DNA from: Solimonas thermocellulolyticum
GTDB taxonomy: Bacteria > Pseudomonadota > Gammaproteobacteria > Nevskiales > Nevskiaceae
NCBI RefSeq assembly: GCF_040327995.1
Contig: NZ_JBEPIJ010000015.1
Location: forward strand, 15,591 to 79,590
DNA: 64,000 nucleotides
Direction: 5' to 3'
Part shown: piece after piece, positions 18,164 to 29,668 of the stretch
How the letters are laid out: each line of letters opens with the position of its first letter
Numbering within the stretch: position 1 is the first letter of the stretch
The notes under the pieces: model-generated
Told to the model about the DNA's origin: nothing
What the model saw: only the letters and a program-made list of their open reading frames with translations
Databases searched by the model: none
Position numbers and translations under genes: made by a program

Positions 18164-18245
18164 GAAGAACCCGGAGGTTGGGGGGATCCGGGTTGGGGGG
18201 AGAGAACGCCGGTTTCGGACCGCCGAGGCGTCGGAACACCGTGAG
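18134..18245 (-). ncRNA. C-rich-loop small RNA, sX13-like architecture
   Basis: Read on the minus strand, the 3' part has three elements in order. First is an unpaired run of six C (18195-18200). Second is a hairpin with stem AACCCGGA/TCCGGGTT (18087+81 to 18094+100, that is 18168-18175 and 18187-18194) whose 11-base loop contains six C. Third is a terminator hairpin with loop TCCCCAG followed by a U-run. Repeated CCCC motifs exposed in loops or single strands are the hallmark of sX13 of Xanthomonas and similar C-rich riboregulators. These bind G-rich ribosome sites of mRNAs. The 5' end is uncertain: TACAGT at 18249-18254 could be a -10, giving about 110 nt. No ORF of note lies here. Confidence 0.65.
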
Positions 18246-18360
18246 CGCACTGTAGGCCGCTTCCCGCTCGCGCGGCCGCTTCGGGTGACGCAAGGCCACG
18301 CCGGGCGGACGAGCGGCGGAGCGCGACGTCCCGGTGGAGTCGGTGGCGTCTTATCCGTCA

Positions 18361-18381
18361 ATCCGCATGAGCGGATATACT
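18361..18381 (+). promoter_or_regulatory. metH promoter region with inverted repeat
   Basis: ATCCGC (18361-18366) and GCGGAT (18371-18376) form a perfect 6-bp inverted repeat with a 4-base spacer. It abuts a TATACT -10 (18376-18381), 31 bases before the metH ATG. A related ATCCG half-site lies just upstream (18353-18357). It looks like an operator for a repressor of methionine genes; the regulator is not identifiable. Confidence 0.4.
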
Positions 18382-18412
18382 TTGGGGTCTGCCCGAAGGA
18401 ACGCTGCGCCCG

Positions 18413-22198
<3,786 letters not shown>

Positions 22199-22225
22199 CG
22201 CGAAGCCGCGCGCGAGGGCGCGCCG

Positions 22226-23140
22226 ATGAGCACTCCCGAACGCAAACACGACTGGCTCGAACCGCCCGAGTGGTGGAAGAAGTGGCGGCCATTGCGCTGG
22301 CTGCTCGGCGCGCTGCTGCTGGCCGGTCTGTGGGTGGCCGTGCAACCGCTGCTGCCCGAGCCGGCGCCGCAGGGCGCGATCGCCACCGTACCGGCCGCGC
22401 CCAGCCCGACGCCCGTGCCCGTCGTCGCCGCCACCCCCGATGCTGCCACGAGCCCGGGCGCCGAGGTTCAGCCCACGCCGGCGCCAACGCCGCACACCGG
22501 CCACGCCGCGACCGCGTCCGCAAGCGATACGGCAGCCGAGCCTCCCACCGAGCCTGTGGCCGCACGCGTGGCCGAGGACGAAGCAGAGGTCTACTTCGAG
22601 GAATCCCTCGGCGAGCCGGCGGCCGATTCCGAGCTCGCCGCCTTCACCCGCGTCGAGCCGGACCCGGTACGCCTGCTCGGCCCCTACCGCAGCTATGCGA
22701 GCGTCGACGAGGTCGTGTTCGATCTGGAACGCGCCGGCTTTGCGCCCATCGTCGAATCACGGCACCTGCCGGTGCGCAAGGACGTGCCGCCGCGCGATCT
22801 GGATACGGTGACGGTGATGCAGTACCGTCACTGGGACGTGCCCGGCCGATTGCAACTGCAGTTCTTCAACGACCGGCTCTACCAGACCGAGTTCGAACCC
22901 GAGGACCCGGCACGCTACCAGGCGGCGCAGCGGCGCGAGCTGCCACAGCTCGGGCGTGAGCCCTCGGGCCGCTCCGAGTACATCGCCGGTCATCTGCGCA
23001 TCGCCAGCAGCCTGGACCTTGCGATCAGCGAAGTGGGCCGGCAGCTCGGCACGCGGCCGTTCCTGATCTGGCAGGACCGTCGCCTGGTGCGTCAGCGCGA
23101 GGAATGGGACCGGCGCTTCGCCGTGGCCGCCGTGCCGTAA
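22226..23140 (+). CDS. Membrane-anchored protein of unknown function
   Basis: A 304-residue protein. A short cytoplasmic head rich in Trp/Lys (PPEWWKKWRPLRW) is followed by one TM helix (about 25-44). Then comes a low-complexity Ala/Pro/Thr linker (about 48-112) that probably spans the periplasm, an acidic stretch (EDEAEVYFEES) and a folded C-terminal domain (about 130-304). The linker design resembles SPOR- or TonB-like proteins that reach through the periplasm, but I recognise no known domain in the C-terminal part (GPYRSYASVDEVVFDLERAGF...). It begins 28 bases after metH. Codon use and base content match the neighbours. Confidence 0.75.
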   Translation: MSTPERKHDWLEPPEWWKKWRPLRWLLGALLLAGLWVAVQPLLPEPAPQGAIATVPAAPSPTPVPVVAATPDAATSPGAEVQPTPAPTPHTGHAATASASDTAAEPPTEPVAARVAEDEAEVYFEESLGEPAADSELAAFTRVEPDPVRLLGPYRSYASVDEVVFDLERAGFAPIVESRHLPVRKDVPPRDLDTVTVMQYRHWDVPGRLQLQFFNDRLYQTEFEPEDPARYQAAQRRELPQLGREPSGRSEYIAGHLRIASSLDLAISEVGRQLGTRPFLIWQDRRLVRQREEWDRRFAVAAVP

Positions 23141-23260
23141 CCGTCGGCGGCTGCTGTGGACGGCCGCCGTTTCCCGTCCGAGCGCTGCGGCCACCCGCGT
23201 GACGCATGGCGCAAGCGAGCGATGGCTGCATCGCGGATGGCCGGCCGCAGCGGCGCGGCC

Positions 23261-24553
23261 TCACGCCCCTTGCGTGAACACCGGCCAGGTCTCGACGATA
23301 CGGCCGGCGTCGTAGACGGCGAGGTCGCCGAACTGCAGGAACACGAACTCGCTCTGATGCGGACGGAAAAAGACGTGGTCACCGACACCGAGTTCGACCT
23401 CGGTCGAGCCGTTGTACAGATCCTGATTGGTCGAATGCCCCCAGATCGGATTGCGCTGCAACCCCGGCGGTGACACCGGCTCGGCGAGCCAGTAGCCACC
23501 GTAAAGGAAAAAGGCGCGCGCCGTATTCGGGTCCCAGGCGCGCATCAGGCCGGCCAGCGACTCGATGCCCGGGATATCGGTGCGCTCGAGCGCCTTGAGC
23601 ACCGGCGTTGCGATGAAGCAGGCCGCTTGGTGATCGGCGAGCGTGGGCACGTCGAAGTCGGTGGGCATGACCAGCCCCGAGCCCATCGCCAGCTCGTTGC
23701 ACGGCTCGCTGCCGTCGTACATCGCATAGGTGGTGCTGCCGCCGGCGTTGAGGGTCAGCGCGCCCGCATCGAAATCCGCGCCCAGGGTTTCGCGCACCGC
23801 CGCAAGCGCGTCGGCATAGCGCTGCATCGCCCGGGCGAGCGCGCCGCGCGGACCGCCGAGAAAGCCGGGAATCTTCGACGCATGCGCCTCGTAGCCCATC
23901 AGGCCAGAGAACTGCAGCGCCGGTTCGGCCAGCACCGCACGCAAGGCTTCGGCGAGTGCCTGCGCATCGCCAAAGCCGCCGCGGTGCAGGCCGACGTCGA
24001 TCTCGAAGTTCACACGCAGCGGCCCCATCCCCTCGCCGGTGCGCGCGCGGGCGAGCTCGGCGTACTCCGTGATCCGCGTCGGCGTATCGACCAGCCATTC
24101 GATCTGCGCGGCGGCGTCGAAATCCAGGTTGCGGTGATGCGCGAAGAAGCGCTGCGCCGCACCGACCGGCATCGGCTTGCCGAGCAGCAGCCGCGCATCG
24201 GCCATGCGCTCGGCGATTAGGTTGAGAAACGGCTGGTGGAAGACCATCAGGCGGTCGGTGCCGGTGGCGCGGCGCACATGCTCGATCAGCGGCAGGCTCG
24301 GCAGCGACTTGGCGACGATGCGATAAGCAAAATTCGCCGGCAGATTCGCCTTGAGCCGGCCCAGATTGTGGTCGAGGCGCGCACGGTCGATCACCAGCGT
24401 CGGCCGCAGCAGGCCGGCCTCGGCCAGCGCCGACTGCAAGCCGAGAAAGTAGTCGTCGTGTGCGCCCGAACGTGCCCGTGGCTTGGCGGCGACCAGTGCG
24501 GCGAGCGGCGCGGCCACGGCGGCACCGATCAGCAGGCGGCGTCTGCGGTTCAT
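23261..24553 (-). CDS. Exported D-threonine aldolase/D-serine dehydratase-like PLP enzyme
   Basis: A 430-residue protein of the alanine-racemase-fold (type III) PLP family. The N-terminus MNRRRRLLIGAAVAAPLAAL looks like a twin-arginine signal, so the folded PLP enzyme would be exported to the periplasm. The barrel begins around residue 45 (RPTLVIDRARLDHNL); FAYRIVAKSLPSL holds the probable PLP lysine. FEIDVGLHRGGFG and LTLNAGGSTTYAMYDG are further family motifs, and the C-terminal domain contains GDHVFFRPHQSEFVFLQFGD with a potential metal-ligand His. The ATG at 24551-24553 overlaps the oxidase stop (ATGA). Third gene of a cytochrome/flavoprotein/PLP operon. Substrate probably a D-amino or beta-hydroxy amino acid. 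Confidence 0.8.
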   Translation of the reverse strand: MNRRRRLLIGAAVAAPLAALVAAKPRARSGAHDDYFLGLQSALAEAGLLRPTLVIDRARLDHNLGRLKANLPANFAYRIVAKSLPSLPLIEHVRRATGTDRLMVFHQPFLNLIAERMADARLLLGKPMPVGAAQRFFAHHRNLDFDAAAQIEWLVDTPTRITEYAELARARTGEGMGPLRVNFEIDVGLHRGGFGDAQALAEALRAVLAEPALQFSGLMGYEAHASKIPGFLGGPRGALARAMQRYADALAAVRETLGADFDAGALTLNAGGSTTYAMYDGSEPCNELAMGSGLVMPTDFDVPTLADHQAACFIATPVLKALERTDIPGIESLAGLMRAWDPNTARAFFLYGGYWLAEPVSPPGLQRNPIWGHSTNQDLYNGSTEVELGVGDHVFFRPHQSEFVFLQFGDLAVYDAGRIVETWPVFTQGA

Positions 24554-25959
24554 GCGAGGCCGAACAACGTGCGCAGGTAGGGATTGAGCATGCGTCCCTC
24601 GGGGTCGAGCTCGGCGCGCAGCGCGAGGAAGTCCGCCCAGCGCGGATAGAGGCTGGCGAGCCGTGCGGCGTCGAGCGTGTGCATCTTGCCCCAGTGCGGA
24701 CGGCCGTCGTAGGACTGGAAGATGGGCTCGATGTCGGCGAAATACGGCAGCGGGTCTTCGAGGTGATAGCGATGGATCGCGATCGAGCCCGAGACTTCGT
24801 GCCCCTGGAACGGGCTCAGCCAGGCGTCGTCGCCGCGCACGACGCGCAGCTCGATCGGGAAGAACTCGGCGTGATGGCGCGTCTCGATGCATTCGCGCAC
24901 GCGGCGGAACGCCGGAATCAGCGCCTGCGCATCGAGGTGGTACTCCATCTCATTGAAGCGCACCTCGCGACTCGACGGGAAGATGCGGTACCAGAGGTCG
25001 ACCGCGTCCTCGGGCGTAAGGTCCTGCGTCGCCAGGTCGAGCACGCGCCGGCGCAGACCCGGCCACCAGCTCAGCCAGTCGCGCGCTCGCTTGAGTTGCA
25101 TCACCGCATCGTTGTCCTGCTCCTCGCCACGCGGCGAGATCGGCGCGTCGGTCGGATCGATGGCGATCGCGACCGCGGTACTGCAGAACGGCAGGTAGTA
25201 CATCTCGAAGCTGTGATGCTGGCGCGTCAGTTCGTCGAAGCGCTCGAGCAGTTGCTCCAACGGTTCGAACCAGACGCGGCGCCGGAGCCGGTGGGTCGGC
25301 ACGTTGCGCAGGGTCAGTTGCGTGATCACGCCGAGGCTGCCGAGCGAGACACGTGCCGCGGCGAACACCTGCGGGTTGCGCTCGGCGCTGCAGTCGAGCA
25401 CCTCGCCGCGCGGCGTGACCAGGCGCAGACCGGTGACGTAGCTGTGCAGCGCGCCGAGGCCGCGGCCGGTGCCGTGCGTGGCGGTGGCGATCGCACCCGA
25501 GAGCGTCTGCGAGTCGATGTCGGGCATGTTCGCGAGCGCCTGGCCGATGGCGTCGAGCGCGGGGCCGACATCGCCCAAGCGCGTGCCAGCGCCGAAGCTC
25601 GCCGTGAGCGTCTCGGCGTCGTGCGCCAAAAGGCCGCTGAAGTTGCGCAGCGACAGCAGCGAGCCCGCGGTCGGCACCAGCGCGGTGAAGGAATGGCCGG
25701 CGCCGACCGGTCGGATCGGTGCCGGCGCGGATTTCAGCAGGCTTGCCAGTTCGTCCTCGCTTTGCGGGACGAGGCGCCGAGTCGGCAGCGCATGCAGATA
25801 TCCGGACCAGTTCTGCCACGGCAGCAAGCGCTTGCCATCGGGGCCGGTGGTCGGTGTCGGCGCCTTGGGCATCTCGGCAGCGCCGCGATCGTCGCAGGCC
25901 GAAAGGCCAAGGCTGCCGGCAGCCGCGAGTGAAGCGATCAGAAAGTCCCTTCTGTTCAT
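24550..25959 (-). CDS. Tat-exported FAD-linked sugar-1,4-lactone oxidase-like protein
   Basis: A 469-residue VAO-type flavoprotein. The start MNRRDFLIASLAAAGSLGLSAC is a Tat signal joined to a lipobox, predicting a folded, lipid-anchored periplasmic enzyme. The FAD domain (about 55-235) has IRPVGAGHSFTALVP, whose His is the usual covalent flavin site, and GAIATATHGTGRGLGAL. The C-terminal ALO domain has GRPHWGKMHTLD and ends LDPEGRMLNPYL, as in arabinono- and gulonolactone oxidases. It could oxidise a sugar lactone or alditol. The cytochrome c gene 21 bases upstream may accept its electrons. The ATG overlaps nothing; RBS unremarkable. Confidence 0.85.
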   Translation of the reverse strand: MNRRDFLIASLAAAGSLGLSACDDRGAAEMPKAPTPTTGPDGKRLLPWQNWSGYLHALPTRRLVPQSEDELASLLKSAPAPIRPVGAGHSFTALVPTAGSLLSLRNFSGLLAHDAETLTASFGAGTRLGDVGPALDAIGQALANMPDIDSQTLSGAIATATHGTGRGLGALHSYVTGLRLVTPRGEVLDCSAERNPQVFAAARVSLGSLGVITQLTLRNVPTHRLRRRVWFEPLEQLLERFDELTRQHHSFEMYYLPFCSTAVAIAIDPTDAPISPRGEEQDNDAVMQLKRARDWLSWWPGLRRRVLDLATQDLTPEDAVDLWYRIFPSSREVRFNEMEYHLDAQALIPAFRRVRECIETRHHAEFFPIELRVVRGDDAWLSPFQGHEVSGSIAIHRYHLEDPLPYFADIEPIFQSYDGRPHWGKMHTLDAARLASLYPRWADFLALRAELDPEGRMLNPYLRTLFGLA

Positions 25960-25980
25960 CGGTGCCGACTCATCATTTGC

Positions 25981-26346
25981 TCACTGCCCGGCCATGTAGC
26001 GGATCAGCGCGACAAAGTCGTCCTCGCTGCAATCCATGCAGGCACCGAGCGGCGGCATCCCGCGATAGCCGTTGATCGTGCGTTCGATCAGCACGTCCAT
26101 GCCCAGGGCCAGCCGCGGTGCCCAGGCCTGCGCGTCACCGGCGGCCGGTGCGCCAGTGCGCGCACGCGGATCGTGGCAGGCGCGGCAGGTCTGCTCGTAG
26201 AGCCGGACCACCGCCGGGTCGGCCGGCGCGCCGGTCTGCGCTGCGGACTGCGCCGCCGGCGTAGCCTGCGGCGCAGACGGCGCCCGGTCGCAGGCAACCA
26301 GAAGCACCGCGCACGCCAACGGCAGCGATCCGAAACGTAGGCTCAT
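25981..26346 (-). CDS. Cytochrome c5-like lipoprotein
   Basis: A 121-residue protein with a lipoprotein signal (MSLRFGSLPLACAVLLVAC), an Ala/Pro/Gln linker and one class I heme domain. CRACH is the heme-binding motif; GYRGMPPLGACMDCSEDDF supplies the axial Met and the extra Cys pair typical of cytochrome c5. The ATG at 26344-26346 is preferred because GAGGGG lies about 10 bases upstream; an ATG three codons earlier (26355) sits on top of that site. First gene of the leftward operon, presumably the electron acceptor for the flavoprotein. A TetR-type operator lies between it and the divergent regulator gene. Confidence 0.87.
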   Translation of the reverse strand: MSLRFGSLPLACAVLLVACDRAPSAPQATPAAQSAAQTGAPADPAVVRLYEQTCRACHDPRARTGAPAAGDAQAWAPRLALGMDVLIERTINGYRGMPPLGACMDCSEDDFVALIRYMAGQ

Positions 26347-26421
26347 CGTCGACATTCCCCTCGAGGTCGCGCCAGCTTACACCGGCCACGACCGATGCCA
26401 ATTCCCCCACTTTTCCGAATT

Positions 26422-26447
26422 ACATACTCCGGGTATGTTTTACGTCA
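26422..26447. promoter_or_regulatory. Shared operator and divergent promoters, tetR/cytochrome operon
   Basis: ACATAC (26422-26427) and GTATGT (26433-26438) form an inverted repeat with a 5-base centre. On the minus strand TTGACG (26442-26447) and TATGTA (26420-26425) are spaced by 16 bases, a good promoter for the cytochrome operon with the operator across spacer and -10. On the plus strand TATGTT (26434-26439) is a likely -10 for tetR. The one repeat could control both directions. Confidence 0.6.
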
Positions 26448-27116
26448 ATGGGGAAATCCGATCAGGCCGGTGGTGTCTCGGCGCGTTCCGGCGCCGTTTC
26501 GCGGCGCCGCCAGGCGCGCGGCACGCACACGCGCGAGCGGCTGCTGCGCGCAGCGGAGAAGCTTTTCGTGAAGCATGGCTTCGAGGCGGTCGGCATCGAG
26601 CGCATCGTCGAGGCCGCCGGCGTCACCAAGGGCGCCTTCTATCACCACTTCGGCGACAAGCTGGCGATCTTCCGTGAAGTGTTCGAGGCGATCGACCGCG
26701 AGATGGGTGAGCGCGTGCGTGCGCGCGCGCTCACGGCGGACACACCGCTCGGCATGGTGCAGCTCGGCATGCGCACCTGTTTCGAGCTGTGCGCGCAGCC
26801 GCGCTACGGGCGCTTGGTCTACGTCGTCGCGCCGGCGGCGCTCGGCTGGAAGGACTGGCACGAGGCCGATACGGCGATCGCGCGGCAGATCGTCGTCGAG
26901 GGTCTGCAGAACGCTGCGGCGCACGGCGAGCTCGCACCGGCTTCTCTGCCGGCGCTATCGACGCTGCTGCTCGGCGCGATCCTGCAGGCGGCGATCACCA
27001 TCGCCACTGCACGCCGTCCGCGGCAGCTCGCCGCCGAGCTGGCCGATGAAACGGACCGTCTTTTGCTTGCACTGGCCGCGCAGGCCGCAAGAGCTCAACG
27101 AGAAAGACCACGATGA
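26448..27116 (+). CDS. TetR/AcrR-family regulator
   Basis: A 222-residue repressor. A basic, flexible N-terminus (about 1-25) precedes the helix-turn-helix (about 30-75: EAVGIERIVEAAGVTKGAFYHHFGDK). The ligand domain follows and resembles the YxaF/AcrR-like class. No Shine-Dalgarno sequence precedes the ATG, and the -10 element ends only 8 bases upstream, so the mRNA may be leaderless. It overlaps the TonB receptor start by 4 bases (ATGA) and probably regulates itself, the receptor and the divergent cytochrome operon through one operator. Confidence 0.9.
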   Translation: MGKSDQAGGVSARSGAVSRRRQARGTHTRERLLRAAEKLFVKHGFEAVGIERIVEAAGVTKGAFYHHFGDKLAIFREVFEAIDREMGERVRARALTADTPLGMVQLGMRTCFELCAQPRYGRLVYVVAPAALGWKDWHEADTAIARQIVVEGLQNAAAHGELAPASLPALSTLLLGAILQAAITIATARRPRQLAAELADETDRLLLALAAQAARAQRERPR

Positions 27117-29668
27117 TTCGCATAATGCTGGCTGCCACCGCCTTGCCCATGTGCCTGATCGCCGGCGCGGCACTTGCGCAGGGCGCCGAAGACGATGTGC
27201 TCGACGCACTCTTCGGTGAAGAAGCGGTCGTCGCCGATGCGGACGCGAAGCCCCGATCCGACGCGGGGAGCCCGGCCGCGGCCGAGACGATAGCGACCAT
27301 CGACGTCGTGCCGCTGCAGGCGCAAACACCGGGCGCCGCGACGCCGGCACCGTCGCCGCGCGGGACCGCGATCGAGGAGATCGTCGTCACCGCACAGAAG
27401 AAGGAGCAGTCGCTGCAGGACGTGCCGATCTCGGTGACCGCGGTCGACGGCGCCTTCATCCAGATGATCAATGCGGCCGATCTGGCCGAGGTCGCGGCCT
27501 ATGTGCCGAACGTGCGCATCGATGCCGACGATCTGGGCTCGCCGCAGCTGTTCATCCGCGGCTTCGGCACCAATGCCTTCAATCCGAGCTTCGAAAGCTC
27601 GGTGGGTTTCGTGCAGGACGAGATCTACTTCGGCCGGCCCGGCTACTTCACCGAATCGATGTTCGATGTCGATCGCGTCGAGGTGCTGCGCGGACCGCAG
27701 GGCACCCTGTTCGGCAAGAACACCATCGCCGGTGTGTTCAACGTCACCAGCAGGCGTCCGAGCGACGTCTTCGAGGCCGATGCGCGCTACAGCTACGGCA
27801 GCTTCGACGCGCACCGCATCGAAGGCGGCGCCGGCGGCATGGTCGCCGACTGGGGCGGCATCCGCGTAGCCGGCCTCTACCGCAGCGAGGACGGCGAGCT
27901 GTACAACGGCTTTCTCGATCGCGAGGAAGAAAAGCTGACGCAGAAGGCGGGGCGCATCAAGCTGCTGCTGTACCCGCTGCACGACCTGACCACGGAACTG
28001 ACCGCGCAAGTCTCGGATACCGAGGCGGCGTTCTGGCCGTTCCAGTTGATGCTGCTCGACGACGACACGCGCAACTTCCTGCAGAGCTACGACCCGGACA
28101 TCGAGGACGATCCCTACGACTTCAACACCTCGGCCGACACGCCCGGTTTCATCGAGAAAGGCTCCGAGACCGTGGCCCTCAACACGCGCTGGGATCTCGG
28201 GACCGTGGCCGGCGGCCTGCATGACAGCAGCCTGACGCTGGTGCTCGCCGGATCGAGGTTTCACATCGACCAGCTCAACGAGCTCGATGTCTCGCCAGCC
28301 GACATCGCCCGGCTCGACAACCACGAGGATCACGAGCAGTGGTCGGCGGAACTGCGCTTCGCCGCGCGTGCCGACAGCCTGTTCGGTCTCGGCCGCGAGA
28401 TCGATTTCGTCGCCGGCGCGTTCTGGTACGAGTCCAGCTACACGCTGCTCGCACGCATCATGGCCGGCAGCGACCTCGGCGCGTACCTGCTGACCGACGA
28501 CTTCCTGCAGCTCGCCAGCGGTTCCGGCATCAATCTGTTCGGTGCCATCGGACTGCCGGGCATCCCGCTGATCGGCGATCTGCTCGGCCCGGTGATCGGT
28601 GAGGACTTCTATCAGCTCGACTACGACCAGGATGTCTCCTCGCTGGCCTTGTTCGGCCAGGCCACCTGGTTTCTCAACGAGCGCTGGGCGATCACGCCCG
28701 GCATCCGCATCAACGCCGAGGACAAGACCGTGGATGCGCGCGGCACCCGGCACTGTACGCTCGACACGCTCGGTCTGCCGATCTGCGTGATGTCGCTGCT
28801 GCTCGGTGCGGAGAATTACGAGCGGCTCGATCTTGAGCGCGACGAGTCCGACGTCTCGCCGAAGTTCGTGATCCAGTACTTCGGCGATGGCGGCGTCAAT
28901 CTGTATGCCTCGTACGCACGCGGTTACAAGAGCGGCGGCTACAACGCGCTGTCGTTCACCGGCGAGGATCTGGAGTTCGAACCCGAGAACGCCGAGACCT
29001 TCGAACTCGGCGTGAAGGCGACGCTGCTCGATCGCACGCTGCGCGTCAACGCCACGCTTTACGAAACACGCTTCGACAATCTGCAGGTGCTGGCCTTCAA
29101 CGGCATCTTTTTCGATGTCAGCAATGCCGCGTCGGCGACTTCGCGCGGACTCGAAGCCGACTTCCTGTGGCTGACGCCGTTCGAACCGCTGCAGATCATG
29201 GGCTCGCTCGGTCTGCTCGATGCCGAGTACGACCGCTACAGCAGCGCACCGGCGCCGGTGCGCAATCCGCAGACCGGCGAGTTGCAGCTCGATGCCCAGC
29301 AGGACTTGAGCGGCCGGACCATCGCCTTCGCGCCCAAGGCGACGGCGACGCTGACGCCCATGCTCACCTTCCCCGTGTTCGGGCTGACCGGGCGTCTCGC
29401 CGCCGATGTGCTCTACCAGGGCGAACAGTTCACCGACACCGATCTCGATCCGGCGAGCCGCGTAGATGCGTACACGCGCTACTCGGCGCGCTTTGCGCTG
29501 TCAGACACGCGGGAGCGCTGGTCGATCACCGTCGGCGCCAACAACCTCACCGACGAGCGCGTACTCAACCAGGTGACCGACGCAACCTTCTTCCCCGGCA
29601 CCTATTTCGCGCAGCAGGCCAGCGGCCGCCAACTCTATGCGGCGCTGAGCGTGCGCTTCGGCTCCTGA
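27113..29668 (+). CDS. TonB-dependent outer-membrane receptor
   Basis: An 851-residue receptor. It has a signal peptide (about 1-22, ending GAALA) and an unusual acidic then Ala/Pro-rich spacer (about 23-82). The TonB box/plug start IEEIVVTAQKKEQSLQDVPISV begins near 85, with plug motifs LFIRGFGTNAF and VLRGPQGTLFGKNTIAGV. A 22-strand barrel ends in LSVRFGS. The plug style is that of receptors for complex carbon sources (FecA/steroid/sugar-type) in oligotrophic proteobacteria, not a classical siderophore receptor. ATGA overlap with tetR indicates joint control. The ligand is unknown but may be the substrate of the divergent oxidase operon. Confidence 0.93.
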   Translation: MIRIMLAATALPMCLIAGAALAQGAEDDVLDALFGEEAVVADADAKPRSDAGSPAAAETIATIDVVPLQAQTPGAATPAPSPRGTAIEEIVVTAQKKEQSLQDVPISVTAVDGAFIQMINAADLAEVAAYVPNVRIDADDLGSPQLFIRGFGTNAFNPSFESSVGFVQDEIYFGRPGYFTESMFDVDRVEVLRGPQGTLFGKNTIAGVFNVTSRRPSDVFEADARYSYGSFDAHRIEGGAGGMVADWGGIRVAGLYRSEDGELYNGFLDREEEKLTQKAGRIKLLLYPLHDLTTELTAQVSDTEAAFWPFQLMLLDDDTRNFLQSYDPDIEDDPYDFNTSADTPGFIEKGSETVALNTRWDLGTVAGGLHDSSLTLVLAGSRFHIDQLNELDVSPADIARLDNHEDHEQWSAELRFAARADSLFGLGREIDFVAGAFWYESSYTLLARIMAGSDLGAYLLTDDFLQLASGSGINLFGAIGLPGIPLIGDLLGPVIGEDFYQLDYDQDVSSLALFGQATWFLNERWAITPGIRINAEDKTVDARGTRHCTLDTLGLPICVMSLLLGAENYERLDLERDESDVSPKFVIQYFGDGGVNLYASYARGYKSGGYNALSFTGEDLEFEPENAETFELGVKATLLDRTLRVNATLYETRFDNLQVLAFNGIFFDVSNAASATSRGLEADFLWLTPFEPLQIMGSLGLLDAEYDRYSSAPAPVRNPQTGELQLDAQQDLSGRTIAFAPKATATLTPMLTFPVFGLTGRLAADVLYQGEQFTDTDLDPASRVDAYTRYSARFALSDTRERWSITVGANNLTDERVLNQVTDATFFPGTYFAQQASGRQLYAALSVRFGS

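Larger units (their letters stand above)
18002..18412. other. Gene-free interval holding a small RNA and the metH promoter
   Basis: 411 bases between the thioesterase gene and metH. No protein gene is supported. It contains a strong minus-strand small-RNA candidate with a terminator (about 18134-18245) and a plus-strand inverted repeat overlapping a TATACT -10 (18361-18381) just before metH. Confidence 0.6.

Noticed and set aside
18168..18200. G-runs on the plus strand as a G-quadruplex in the metH leader
   Set aside because: The metH -10 lies downstream of them, so they are not in its transcript, and the minus-strand terminator gives a better explanation.
22318..22520. Low-complexity Ala/Pro/Thr coding repeat as a possible tandem repeat element
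   Set aside because: It is an irregular linker composition without a constant period at DNA level.
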